Assembly: GCA_010093485.1 (NCBI GenBank)
Contig: MU001496.1
Coordinates: 1,949,729 to 2,013,728 of the forward strand
Source: Karstenula rhodostoma CBS 690.94
Taxonomy: Eukaryota; Ascomycota; Dothideomycetes; Pleosporales; Didymosphaeriaceae
Direction: 5' to 3'
Length of the DNA stretch: 64,000 nt
Part shown: positions 14,201 to 28,290 of the stretch, one piece after another
Position numbering within the stretch: position 1 is the stretch's first letter
How the letters are laid out: each line of letters starts with the position of its first letter
Position numbers and translations under genes: made by a program
The notes under the pieces: generated by a model
What the model saw: the letters and a program-made list of their open reading frames with translations, nothing else
What the model was told of the DNA's origin: nothing
The model's database searches: none

Positions 14201-17200
14201 AGGTTTACTAACTTTTAATTACTAGTTTTATAAATAAAATTAGTTAGATACTAGTAATTATCTTTATAGGTACTAGGCCTATACTTTAGTATATTAAAAC
14301 TTTTTTAGCTTAAATTATAATAGGTAAGTTTCTTTTCTAGTTATTTCCTAGCTTTATAAAAATTATAATAAGTAATTAATAGCCTATTTCTACTAGTTTT
14401 TATATTTTTAAATTATAGAATAAAATCTAGATTCTATATATACTATAATATCTAGCTAGAATTTTAATTACTAATTTATTCTTAGGCCCCCTATTTATAT
14501 TTAACTAGAAAAATACTTTCTATTTATATATAATATTTTTATATAGAAATTTTATAATACTCTCTAAATTTACTTTTACTAGTATTCTAGTCTTAAACTA
14601 TCTAGATATATACTTTTTTATTACTATTAAAAATAATTTCTAATATTTATTTATTAGTATATAGATAATATTAATAGTCTATTACTTAAATAGGGTTCTA
14701 GAATTATTAATTTTTAAGCTAGCCTCTATTTAATTATCTTATTTTATAATATAAATAGTATATTTTTATAATTCTATTTAGATAGTTTTTAACTAGCCCT
14801 TTTATTAAAATTAAAACTAAATTATTATATTTATAGTTTAAATACCTTTATAGTAAAGGTATTAATAAACCTTCTAAACTAAGGCTTTCTATATATCTAA
14901 ATTATTAATAATCCTTTAAATTATTAAGTTTAGAATTAATTTTTTAAATAGTAGTTTTACTTTTATAAAAAAGTCTTAGGCTTTTTTTATTTATAGAAGG
15001 TAATTCTTTTTTATAATTAGTCTATTAGACTATTTTCTAAATAGTAGAAATCTAGTTATCTCTTTTAACTTTTCTAAAAAATTATTACTAAGAATCTAGG
15101 CCTCTTATAGAGTAAAATTTAATTTATTATTATATTTTTCTATTATATAGTCTATAAAAGAATCTAGATTTTTCTCTAGTTCTTTTAGAGTTATTTATCC
15201 TTTTTATTATAGATACCTTAATAATTTATTAGTAATTATATTATATTTTCTAGGTCTATAAATAATTTTAAAGTTCTAGAATAAAATAGTTTCGAGCTAG
15301 TAATTTATAACTAATCTAGAAAGGTCTATAGAGAATTAATTAAGCTATAAAATTAAAATAGTAATATTTATTTTAATAATAAATTAGGTTCTATATAGGT
15401 ATAGTATAAACCTTTTAAATATCTATACTACTATTTTATATTTTAACTTAGTTAAATACTATTTTAATTTAGCTTTAAATTATAGAGTACTTTTAAATTA
15501 AATAGAATAATATTTTTTATTCTTTTCTATTTATTTAATATATATATCTCCTCTTTATATATTTATATCTATATAGAGAAAGATTTAGTACCCTAATTTA
15601 TAATTTAGAATTATTAAAACTAGAGTAGTAGTAAAAAATTTTTTTAGAATTTTTATTAATTATCTTTTAATATTTTCTTATACCTATTTCTAGTCCTTTC
15701 TTATTAGTCTATATAATACCCTTACTTTAATAAAAAAATAGAAAATCTATTACTAATAATAAATATAGATTCTAATAAATTATTATATTTTATTTATATT
15801 ACTATATTTATTTTAGGTTAAGATCTTTTCTATTTTTTTTTTATAATAACTATCTATTAGGGGAGACTTTATAACTAATAATCTCTATTTAATTTACTTT
15901 TTAAAATAATTTTATTTTTAATACTATAGTATAGAATCTTTCTAGATTTACTAATACCCTATTAAGTTAAATAATATATTTAAAAATAAATTACTAGATT
16001 TTAAATAGGGCCTTTTTATTATTATAGGTTAATTTTAGTCTAGCTAATATAATATTATTAATAAAAGATAAAATATTAGAAAAATATCTCTAAAGAATTA
16101 TTAATATAAACCTCTAAAAAATTTCTAGTAAATTAGTTATCTCTATAAATAGAGTATAGTATTTTACTAGACTAATAGATATTTAAAAGGTAGTTATATC
16201 TTTTAAAACTATATATAGAGGGATTTAATTAAACTCTAAAAATAAATTAAATAGTAAATAAATTACTTTATTTTTAATTCTTTCTAAAATTTTATTAACT
16301 AAAGGTAGTAGATTTATATCTTACTCTAAAACCTTATTATATAGCTAGATATTATTAATTAACTAATACCCTTTATCCTTTTTTAGTATAAGGAACTAAG
16401 GATTTTAATACTAGTTATTATATATTTTAAAAATCTATTAATTAATCTAATCCTTAATTATTTTATATACTATAGAAAGAATTTTTTTTAGATATTTAAA
16501 TTCTTTTACCTACTAGACTTTATATAGTAGGGTCTAAATCTAATAAAAAGGTATGATATTTTTATTAATTATAGTTATTTTTTAAAATTTCTAGATAAGA
16601 GCTATCTTTTAATAGAATATTAGCTTATATATTAGTATAATTTTATTAAATAGAAACTAGTCTCCTATATTTATTTTTTTTAATTATTTTAGAATTAATT
16701 ACTATCCTCTTAGAAAACTTATATATCTAGACTTTAAAATTTTTAAATATATATTTTACTATAGTTTTTAAAAACTTATTACTACTAATTACTATTTAAT
16801 AGCTCTTTTTCTCTAGTCTAGTTTTCTAACTTCTAAAGATTATTTATTTTTTAGTTAATTTACTAGTTTTATTTTATCTATTACCCTTTTATATATTATA
16901 AAAAAGACCCCTAATTTCTTACTAGCTATTTTCTAATACTTTTTTATTTATTATTTTAGTAACTTTTATCTATTTATTTTTTATTTATTTTTTTTATTTT
17001 CTACTTTTTTATTACTAATATATATAGTATTAGGATTTACCTCTATTAAATATACTTTCCTAATAAATATATTTACTATATATTTTCTAAATTCTTATTA
17101 CTTTACTTATAATTTAATAATAAAGGTATATTTAATTTAAGAAATAAACCTATTTTTTTTCTATTTACTAAAGTATTTTTATAAAAATAATATTCTATTA

Positions 17201-19998
17201 GAGTAAATTCTATTACTAACTAAATAACTATTATAAAAAAAATATCTAGAATAATAGGCCTTTAGATATTTTATATAATTTTAAAATAAGTAGGGATAAA
17301 TATAAATTTAATTTAAAATAGAATATTATAAATAGTTTTTATATATTTATTTAAATCTCTATTTATCCCTACTATCTCTAATTATTCTTTAATAAATAAG
17401 TAATTCTAATTTTAATTCTAGATTATAATATTTAATATTTTAGTAGTAGTATATTATATAATATTTAGTTTTAATCTAAAGTTAAGTAATACTTTATAAT
17501 AACTTTCTAGAATTATAATAAAATAGATAGATAACTTAGCTAGAATACTCTAAATATCTATCTACCTTTTTAACTTAGTTTTATTTTTAAAATCTATTTT
17601 ATTTATTACTTTTTAGTATTTATTTTTTACTTTTCTCTAATAGTATATTAGATAGTTTATATTATATTTCCTTATATAATCTAGTATAGGCTAAAATATA
17701 ACTTCTCTACTACTATTTTAAATAAAATTATAGCTTTATATAAATAATTCTAACTCTACTACCCTATTAGAGCTCCTAATTAATATAAATTAATAAAAAT
17801 ATAACTAGAAAAGTTTTATTATAATAAGTTATTAAGCTTTTTCTTCTTTTTTATAAATAACTACTATACTTTCTAATAAAGTTCTTTCTAAGAGAAAATT
17901 AATTCTATTATAATTTTTTTTTTTTTTTAAATAAGGGTAATTATAAGGATAGAATTAGTATTTAAAATATTAATAAAATCTATAAGTTCTTTATTTAATA
18001 AAAGAATAGAAACTATTTAACTCTTTTTTTTTTTTTTTTTTTTAATTTTAGTATATTCTAAGTCTATTTACTTTCTATTTCTATAGACTTAAAAACCTAT
18101 TAATTTCCCTTTATAATTATAACTTATAATACTAATTCCTTATTATCTATCTTAAATAGAGAAGACTTTAAATAAAACTTTCTAATTAAAAGTTAAAAGT
18201 TAATTCTAATTTTTTTTTTTTAAAGATTTTTTATTTAAGCTATTACTATAAATTTACTTACTCTAAAACTAGTTATTTTTTTAAAAATTAATTAAATAGT
18301 CTATTTTTAGGGGTCTTTCTTTTATATTTTTATTTTAGTAATATTTACTTTTTTAGTTAGATTTACTTTTTTTTCTTAGTATAAAACCTTTAATAGGATT
18401 ATATAAAATACTTTAGCCCTATATATTATATTAATTTCTAGTTTCTAATTATCTTATTTATTATTTATTAATTTAAAGTTTAATTAGTCTAATTTATATT
18501 TAAAATTAGTAGAAGCTTTTTTACCTTTTAAGCTAGGAATTTAGTTAAAGTTCTTTTTTAAATTTTTATTACTAATATTAAAATATAATTTTATCTTATA
18601 AATAAAATACTATAATAATATATTTCTTTAGAATTATAATATAGACTCTTTAAATTACTTAAACTAAAAGTATTTTAGACTATAGTAAAAATTAAAAAAC
18701 TAGATTTTAATATTAAAAACTTTATAATACTAGTTTTTTTTAATAAATCCTTATTATTATATATATTTTTTTATACTATAGATATTCTCTTTATAGATTT
18801 TATAACTCTAGACTTAATATTTCTAATTATAAATTATCTAAATATTAGTACTAGGGTTAATAATTAAATAATAAAAGTTTTTAAATAATTTATTATTCTA
18901 TTCTATATAAAGGGTTAGATTTACTAATTTATTAAAAGTATATTAGTTATTAGCTAGTTTATAAAAAATTAAACTAGTAGTAATAAATATAAATATTTTT
19001 TACTATTAATATTTTTTTATTATTAAGGTAAGTTTTTTTATTTTTATAATAATTTTTTAGATTTATAAATCTACTTTTTCTTTTTACTTCTTATTACTAC
19101 TTAGAGCTTTCCTCTCTTCTTATTTTTTAAAGAATTTTTAGAGTAGTAGAATAATTAAAATTATAAGTAAAGTAGTTTTAAAATAAGTTAGATTTATAGT
19201 TACCTATTATTTATTTTACTATATAGCCTAAATAATTTTATTCTAATTTCTATACTATTATAGAAAATTATATATTTTTTATATTTAATAGATATTTATA
19301 TTTCTATCTTTTAGGTAATTTTCTATTAGTATTCTATATATTACTATAGTTTTATTATCCTAACTAAAACCTCTAAAGAAGAAAGTTTCTACTTCTAACT
19401 ATATAATTTATAATTAGGTAAAAATAGTCTAGATATAGCTATTAAACTTATAAAAATAATTATTTAGTAAAATAGATTATTAATTTATTTTATTTAGTTA
19501 ACTCTTTAGATAGGCCCTAGTTAACTTTTAATACTTAGAATTTATTAATAAGTATTTAGAGTAAAATATTTTCTAGAATTTATTTTAATATATACTAGAA
19601 TTTCTATATACTAGTAGTTTTATAATATCCCTTTAGTAGGTTCTAGAGTAAAAGTAAAATAATTTTTATTTCTTTAATTTATTATTTTATTTTATATTTT
19701 CTATCTAGAAATTATAGTTCTCTAGAAATATAGTAATATTAGTATTACTAAAATTTAGTATATTATTATTACTTAGACTAAAAATAAATTAAATTATAGT
19801 TTTTTTTTAAAAATATACCCCTTTTTTATTTTCTTTATTAATAAATTACTTTTTTTCTTTTATTTTATCTAAAAAGTAATTATTAATACCCTAGTTTATC
19901 TAGTTTATACTACTTTTAATAGGGGTAAATAAATTTACTAGAATATAGTAAAAACTATATAGATCTATATTTTCTAGTATATTTTTTAAATTAAAATT

Positions 19999-20014
19999 NN
20001 NNNNNNNNNNNNNN
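19999..20014. other. Assembly gap (16 N)
   Basis: Sixteen N characters in the AT block. The true missing length is unknown. A rare TG lies about 60 bases to its right. Confidence 0.98.
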
Positions 20015-20497
20015 AAACTCTACTCTTTACTATACTAATCCTCTCTAGTTTATCTTTTTTTTTTTTTTTTATTAGTGTTTTTTTTTTATTTAGTAATCTA
20101 GTTTTAGGTAACTAAGTTATAACTTTTTACTTAAGTAAAATCTATTATTAATACTTTACTTTTTTATTTTCTTTTTAATTTAATTATTATTTAGACTATA
20201 ATTATTTAGAATCTATTATATCTACTTTTTTTTAGAGTCTAGTAACTATTTAAAGGTTTACTAGCCTATTACTTAAATATTCTAAATAACTATTTAAAAA
20301 TTTATTATTTTATTATTTTTTCTAAGTACTAAATAATTATTTAAAAGTTTATTAGTCTATTATAATTTCTTTCTAACTATTTAATAACTACTTAAAAGTC
20401 TACTAAATAGGTTTTATTAATTTTATAAATTTTATTTATTTAACTTTTCTATATTTTTTTAAAGTAGCCCTATATCCCTTACTAAAAATTATAGTAT

Positions 20498-20712
20498 TAG
20501 GTATAATATAAAGAGGGAGGAATATAAAAAAATAAAATTAAATTATTTTAGTAAAAATTTATTATATAAAGTCTTTCTTTTCTCTTTTATAATAAATTAT
20601 TAGAGTAAATATTATCTAGTTTTTTTATTTTTACTAAACTCCCTTTTTATAATAGCCTATTAGGCCTACTATTCCCCTAATTCTATATTACTAGCTAATC
20701 CTTATACTATAG
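20498..20712 (+). repeat. LTR-like repeat A, copy 3
   Basis: Direct repeat of 11,071-11,281, starting GTATAATATAAAGAGGGAG and containing CCTATTAGGCCTACTATTCC. It is the proposed right LTR of the element that starts at 11,071. Confidence 0.7.
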
Positions 20713-21679
20713 TATATATAGGTATACTAGATTTATATAAAATCTCTATAAAAGAAAATTATTTTATTCTTTAATAACCTTTATAATATTAAACCTATAA
20801 TTATAATTTTTTAATAGATTTATAGAGAAATTCTTATATAATTTTATTTATTTAAAAAAGTCTATTTTATATTATATAGTTACTTAATAATATAAAGAAA
20901 ACTTTATTAATTACTAATTTAAATATATATTATATAATATTATATAATATTTATATACTATTAGTATTATATAATAATATTTTTAAATAATATTATTAAA
21001 AAGTCTTTTAGTTATAGAGTTATTAATTAATATTTAAAATAAACTAGGTTTTTTTACTAAGCCACTAGTTTTTACCTATTCTAGTTCTTTAAATATATTA
21101 TAAAACTATATTTTTTATATTTTTATTATAATAAAACCTTATATTTTAGGTTAAAATAGAATTCCTATATAGATTACTAGTATATATAACCTATTATACT
21201 ATTATATAGTAGTAAGATTTTTAAAGTTTTAAAGTTTTAAATTAAAAAAAATCTTTACTTACTAAACTATTTAGTAAACTATTTACTAATTATATATAAA
21301 GACTATTTTAGTATTCTAGATATTCTAGATATTTAAGGTAATATTATAGTATATTTATATATATTCTTATATATATATATCTATAAAAATATAGGGCTAG
21401 CTAGTATATTTAAAGTATCTAGTATATATAATTATATATAAGTATATATTAGACTATACTAGTTACCTATATATACTAGTAAAATAAAAACTTTTTATAA
21501 TATTATAATATATAGAGTATTCTATAACTAAGTATTTATATAATATAATATATTTATAGTATTCTTTTTATTAGTTACTAGCGATTATTTTTTTTTATTA
21601 AAGTATTTTATATATTTCTCTATATATTTATAAACTAGTATAAAATATTTACTACTTCTATATATCTAGTATAGATTTT

Positions 21680-22200
21680 ATAGAATTTAATTTATAATTT
21701 ATTTTTTATTAGTTATTTTCTAGACTTTTATTAGTAATTTAAAGGTCTTAAACTTATTATTTATAATATTCGTTTATAGTAGTATAGAAGTTCTAGACTA
21801 TAGTATTATTATAGTTATTTATATTATATATCTAGATTTACTTACTCTAATATTTTTTAAAGAAATATTTAGTTTTAAAGTATTTCTTTTCTCTATAGTT
21901 TAGATAAATACTATTCTTAAAATATTATTATTAAATATTATTCTACTTTTTTTTATTATAAATTTTTTTTTTTTTTATAAATTTTATTTTTTATAATTAT
22001 ATTTCTATTATAGTTTTTTTATTTCCTTTTAAAATATTATATATTAGTTTTAGACCTATATACTAGTTTATTTATTTATTTTTTAAATTATTATTTATAT
22101 AGATAGTTATTTATCTATACTACTAATTTAATTATATTTTCTAGACTTTTAAATTTATTATAATAAATAAATTTATTTTTAATAAATTCTCTTAATCTAT
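21680..22200. repeat. Dispersed repeat B, copy 2
   Basis: Direct repeat of 10,540-11,060 in the same order and orientation. It indicates a second, partial copy of the element whose reverse transcriptase lies near 8.5 kb. Sequence to its right (to about 22,850) may be the 5' portion of that copy. Confidence 0.6.
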
Positions 22201-22854
22201 TATAGTATACTATCTAGAGTAGAATATTATTCTAATTAATTTTTACTTATAATTATCTAAATATAGTTAAGTATTTACTAGTAAATCTAGTTTATTTAAA
22301 ATATTAAATAAATTATTCTAACTACTATTCCTTATCTACCTATTTAAATATAATTTAAATTTACTTTTTAAATTTATTTTAGATTTTAAAAACTTTTTTA
22401 GTTATTATATTCTATTTCTTTAGTATCTCCTTATACTTAAAAAAGTTTTTAATTAGGGGGTATAGTTATTCTATAGCTTTCCCTATTATATATATTTTAA
22501 TAGTTAAAACTTTTATTTTATTAATTCTAAATATATAGTTATTATAATAGTAATATAATTCTATATTTATTAGAAAGGTTTTAAGTCTAGTCTTTTCTCT
22601 ATTATAGAGTTTTAGAACTTTAAAATTAATTCTAAATATCTATACTACTAGTACTATCTAGACTAGTTTTTAATTTATAAATTCTATTAATTATTTTTAG
22701 AGTTATTAAATTTTATTAGCTTATATTACTAATACTATTACTAGGTTTATTATAGAATTTAAAGTTAAACTTTTAATTATAGCCCTAAATACTACTAAAC
22801 TAAATATTATTACTATATTAATTTAAATTCTTAAATAGTTAAAGGATTATAAGG

Positions 22855-22960
22855 GGTTTTCTATATATCTAATCTAGATTTTAAATATAATACTTTATAA
22901 GCTTAGATAAGCTATAATAAAACTTAATAAAGGAATTTAATAGAATACTAAAATATAAAT
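22855..22960 (+). repeat. Dispersed repeat E, copy 1
   Basis: From about 22,885 the sequence TAATACTTTATAAGCTTAG and the following 50 bases recur at 27,850-27,930. The copy starts with AAGGGGTTTTCTATATAT, resembling the start of repeat D copy 1. Confidence 0.5.
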
Positions 22961-24689
22961 ATTTTAAATAGTTTAAAGATTATAGATTATTCTTCTTTAA
23001 TAGACTTTTATTTATATAAAAACTAGACTAGATATATATATTTTTTATAATTAGATTTAAATTAGATATATACTAAGTAGTTATAGAGTACTTATAATTT
23101 AGAATAAATTAGTTAGTTACTAGTATTAAATATTAGTACTATTATTAGTTAGTTAATTACCTTAATAATAAAATAATAGGTAAAAAACTATACTATCCTT
23201 TATATAGTACTATATAATATAGTTATTTATTATTTACTACCTCTATTATCTCTATATTATATATTATATTTATTAGATTTTATTAAATATTAAATATTCT
23301 TATTTTTTTTTATTATATCTATTACTATAGTATCTCTAGTCTAGTCTATTATTAATAGTTAAATATATAATAACTTTATAAAAGTTAAAATAGTTAAATA
23401 TCTATTAAAAAATTATCTAGCTATTTATATCTAAATTATAGATAATTATTTTAAGGTTTTAGAGTATTAATTACTAGTAGAAAATAGCCTTTTAAAATTC
23501 CTTATACTAGTTTTCTTCTAATCCCTTCTTAAGAGCCTAGTTACCCTAGAATATAAAACTATAGCTAATAAAATTAAAAATATATAAAACTATATTATTA
23601 AAAAAAAGGGTAATCTAGACTTAGTAGATTCTCTATTTATAAAAAGCTTTTTTTATTACTACTAAGAATAGACTATAGAGTTATAAAACTTATTTAAATA
23701 TATATATAAAATATAAAATAAGTAGAAGTATAAGTAAAAGAAATAAATACTAAATAAATTTTATATTTTATTATTATTAAGTATATTACTAACTTTAGGG
23801 ATAGATATTATATTAAGGCTAGTAGTATATATAAGTAATAATATATAATTCTTTTTTCTTTTATAGGTAATAATAATATCTAGACTAGTATTAGTTAGTT
23901 ATCTTTTTATTTATTTATTTAGAATTTTTACTTTACTAAGTTAAGTTTATTTAATTACTATCTTTCCCTAGAACTAGTTATTAAGATCTATTAAAAGCTA
24001 CTAATTATAGCTAGATACTAATTAACTTTATATTATAATTCTTATTACCTTATTCTACTATTAATATAATACTAAGCTCCCTTAGTATTTTATAATTAAA
24101 TATTATATACTTCTATTATTATTATTAAATACTAATTCTATATAACTATTATTTCTATTTTTTATTTTTTATTTTTTATTCTTTATATATTATTCTATAG
24201 ACTCTATACTTAGAACTTAAAATAAAATTTAGAACTCCTTTACTAATACTAATATTAATACTATTATTTTTATTTTTATTTTTACCTATATATTTACTAT
24301 ACTATATAGGATCTTTTATATTTAGTAAATACTTATCTTCTCTATTATTTCTATTATAAACTTTTTATTCTTCTTAGTTACCTTCTTATTATAATAGGTT
24401 TTAATTTTCTATAGCTTTTATTATATATATACTAGATACTACTACTATATTATTACCCTCTTTAGTTCTATAATAGCTAATTAAGCTATATAATTTAACT
24501 TAAATACTCTATTAATATCTATATATACTAGATTCTTATTAATTTTAATTTTATTATAGATTTTCTAGATATCTTTATTATTACTATTATACTAAAATCT
24601 AATTATAGAATAGATATATTTAGAGTATTACTAAGTATTCTAAATAGCTCTATTATTATTTAGAGGTATAGTAAGGAATATTTATATAG

Positions 24690-24691
<2 letters not shown>

Positions 24692-24741
<50 letters not shown>
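24692..24741. repeat. (ATT)n microsatellite
   Basis: About 50 bp of uninterrupted ATT/TTA triplets inside the AT-rich block. Confidence 0.9.
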
Positions 24742-24742
<1 letters not shown>

Positions 24743-25160
24743 GCCTTAGTTAAATTAATTCTAAGGACTAGATATTATATTAGTATACCTAAAATACTAT
24801 ATAAGTATAATATTATATTATTAAGTAGAATTTATAGTATACTAATAATAGCTATTTTAATTATATTTCTAGTATTATTAATAACTAATAGAATATAGAA
24901 GTAATATAGGTAGTAGTACCTACCTATATATATTTTTCTTCTAGTCTTAATAAGAATTATTTTTTTTAATACTTTATTAACTCTTTATTATTAGATTTCT
25001 TATATATTAATAGATATATACTAAGCCTATTTTAGCTAGTTTTTTACTAGTTTTTTTTTAGTTAGTTTTATACTATATTTTTTTTAGTTAGTTTATATAT
25101 AAATACTAGGTATATCTTAGTTACTTTTTTAATCCCCCTTTATTTATATATTAGTAAAAG

Positions 25161-25220
25161 TATAACGTGCCTTTTTATCCTCTCTACTTTATTAAGTTAC
25201 TCTACCTTATAGTAAATCTC
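25161..25220 (+). repeat. 60-bp inverted repeat, left arm
   Basis: Contains GCCTTTTTATCC, TACTTTATTAAGTTAC and AAATCTC. Its reverse complement is found at 28,231-28,290. The arms enclose about 3 kb. Confidence 0.55.
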
Positions 25221-25239
25221 TATAATATATAATAATATT

Positions 25240-25550
25240 TAATAGGGTATATAGTATTTCTTTATTATAAGATATATAGACTAGATATATATATATCTTA
25301 ATATTAGTAACTATTATAAATATTATTATTATTATTATAATAGTATATTATAGCTTATAGGTATTAGTAGAATTAAATAGAAAAATATAATTAACTAAAT
25401 TTATAATTCTAATTAAAACTAGTATTATTATTATTAATTAGAGAAAGTTTAGATAAAAATATAATATATATAGAAATAATATAAAGTAATATAAATTATT
25501 AAAAATATATAATAGAGTAGTTTAAATAACCCCTTTTACTTAAAAGGGGC
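25240..25550 (+). repeat. Dispersed repeat C, copy 2
   Basis: Reverse complement of 1,540-1,870. It lies just inside the inverted repeat at 25,161-25,220 and next to repeat D. Confidence 0.55.
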
Positions 25551-25790
25551 CTAATCTAAATCTATATCTTAGAAATTATTTAAGAAATAAAATATAATAT
25601 AAATAAATATAAAATTAAATAATAATTCTATATTATAATAGAATATAATATAATATTATTAAAAAAAAAAAAAACTAAGTATTTATATATATATAAAGTA
25701 CTTTAATTTAAATATAAAAGTAAACTACTTTTAAATAATATTTTTAATTAATTATAAAGAATAAAAATAATATAGAAATTTTATTAAAAT
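25545..25790 (+). repeat. Dispersed repeat D, copy 2
   Basis: Direct repeat of 4,960-5,210 in the same orientation, immediately following repeat C copy 2. Confidence 0.5.
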
Positions 25791-27849
25791 ATATAATAGT
25801 TATTTTAATTCTTATTATATTAGAATTTCCTAGTCTACTTCTATAGATTCTATTTTTTTAGTAAAAATATTTATTTTATTTCTATTAAAATCTAATACTT
25901 TTAGAATTTTATATTTTTAATAGAATTATAGTTATATAACTAATAATATAAACTATTTTATAAATTTATATATAAATATTTATTAGTTTTATTTCTAGTA
26001 CTAATATTTTATATATAATTCTTTTTTTTTTTTTTTTTTAGTTTTACTATACTTATAATATAATTCTTTTAGTTTTAAAGATTTAATTTTATATAAATTA
26101 GTAATAGTTATAATAGAAAACTAGAATAAATATTTTTATTAATATAAAAAACTCTTTATATATTAATATATTAAGAATTAAAATAATAAATAATAAAGTT
26201 TATTATATAGAAATAGAAAAGAATATTAATAAAAATATATAATTATCTCTATATAAATTTAAATATTAAATTAACTAATTTTAAATAGATTATTTATAGG
26301 TCTAGTATAATATTTTAATAATATAATACTTAGTAATTATATAATATTTAGTAATTATATAATACTATATAAATATAATCTATATAAATATAATATATCT
26401 TTATTCTAATACTAATATTTCTATAAAAGTAAAAGCTAAGTAAACTAATAATTAAATTTTATTAGTAATAAAATATTTAAAAAGAATTTTATAGCTAAAA
26501 CTATTTATAAAGTACTCGCTAAGACTACCTATAAAAAGTTTTCTAAAAAGATTAAAAAAAAACTATTATAAATTAGATAATAAATTATTATAATTTATTA
26601 TTATAATTCTAAACTAACTATATATAGCTATTACTTTTTATTAAATTAAATAATTCTTAAGGTTTACTAAACTTCTTTTTAAAAAGTTATTATTTTTAAG
26701 ACTTATATATAAAATTACTTATTATAATTTTAACTATTTAATTTTCTAATTTTAATTAAATACTTTTAAAACTCTATAAAAGTATACTAAAGTCTTTCTA
26801 ATTAAATTTTAAAAAATATATAATTTAATTATTAGTTTTATATCTATATTTATAAACTAGAATATATTATAATTTAAATATAATATATATTAAATATATT
26901 ACTATTTAAATAAGGTATATTTAGCTTATATAGTAATACTATAATAAATTTTAGTATATAAATTTTAATTTATAAATAGGATTTTAGTTTTATTTCTAGT
27001 TTCTATATTTTAGTTTTAGATTTAATTTTAATTTCTAGATTCTAGTTATAGTTTTAAGATTTTAGTTATAATTTATAACTATAATATTTCTAAAAGTATT
27101 AGTTTTAAAAATTCTAATAAATATAATTTAGATAATATTTATTATATTTAAATAAAACTTAATATTTATATCTATAATAATTATCTATAATAAACTATAT
27201 ATTTTTAACTTCTAAAAATTTCTTTTTTTAAATTTTAACTAACTAAAATTTAATATAATCTATTTATTATAATTTTATTATAATTTAAAGTCTATATAAT
27301 TCCTATTTATCCCCTATTTAAAAAAAAAATTAAAAATCTAAATAGAAGTTAGATTAGAATTTAATAGTTTTAGTAAAACTTTAATTCTAATCTAACCCCT
27401 ATCTATTTACTAGTATAATAAAATCTTACTTAACTATTTATTTAAGTACTAAAATATATACTAAAGTTACTAAAGTTAAAACTATAGCTATAGTTATAAC
27501 TATAAAGTCTACTTTACTAATTTAAAATATTAAATTTAATTCTATAGTAATAATAATATAGTATAATATTATTTATTAATTTACTAGTAGATAAGCTATT
27601 TTAATACTAAAAAAAGCTATTTAGATATATTTATTAAAATAGACTTAGTTAGGTTATTATAGGAATTTCTATACTATTTAATAATAAAGTTTTAAATTTC
27701 TATTACTATTTTATAAACTTATAAAAATAACTCTCTATAATTTAGAAAAAAGAAAAAGAAAACTTTATAAATAAATTACTAAAAAAGAAAAGTTTTATAT
27801 AAATATAAAAAATATCTAATATTATTATAGTATTAAGTAATTTATACTT

Positions 27850-27930
27850 AAATATAATACTTTATAAGCTTAGGTAAGCTATAGTAAAACTTAATAAAGA
27901 AATTTAATAGGGTACTAAAAACTAATTTAT
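27850..27930 (+). repeat. Dispersed repeat E, copy 2
   Basis: Direct repeat of 22,885-22,960, including ACTTTATAAGCTTAGGTAAG. It lies about 300 bp inside the right boundary of the AT block. Confidence 0.5.
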
Positions 27931-28230
27931 ATTAAATAACTTATTTAAAATAATTTATAAAGTATAAAGTAAATAGTATTAGTATAAATATAATAATTTA
28001 AATAAATAAAAAAAAATAGGGGTATATTAGTTTTATTATTAAATTAGCTATTATAATTATTTTATAGCCTAATTATAAATAGGTAAATAGTATTATTTTA
28101 ATTAGAAATAGTAATAAAAAATATTATAAAAATTAATAACTATTATTTATAAATAAAGATACTATTATTATATTATAAAATATATAGTCTAAGTATATAT
28201 ATATTAATATTTATAGCTATATATATTATA

Positions 28231-28290
28231 GAGATCCACTATAAAATAGGGTAACTTAATAAAGTAAAGGGAATAAAAAGGCGTGTATAG
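28231..28290 (-). repeat. 60-bp inverted repeat, right arm
   Basis: Reverse complement of 25,161-25,220, with GTAACTTAATAAAGTA and AAAAAGGC conserved. It sits about 110 bp from the point where normal base composition returns, so it may mark the terminus of the last inserted element. Confidence 0.55.

Larger units (their letters stand above)
11071..20712 (+). mobile_element. Degenerate LTR retrotransposon bounded by repeat A
   Basis: Two direct copies of repeat A (11,071-11,281 and 20,498-20,712) enclose about 9.2 kb, a size compatible with a gag-pol element or an element with a nested insertion. The sequence just after the left copy (11,285-11,600) recurs inverted at 230-540, showing that it is true internal sequence of this family. 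I could not decode any protein domain with certainty inside it. An N gap (19,999-20,014) lies in the right part. Assignment to a superfamily is left open. Confidence 0.5.

Noticed and set aside
24692..24741. (ATT)n run as a possible CRISPR-like or satellite array
   Set aside because: A simple microsatellite without spacers or longer units.
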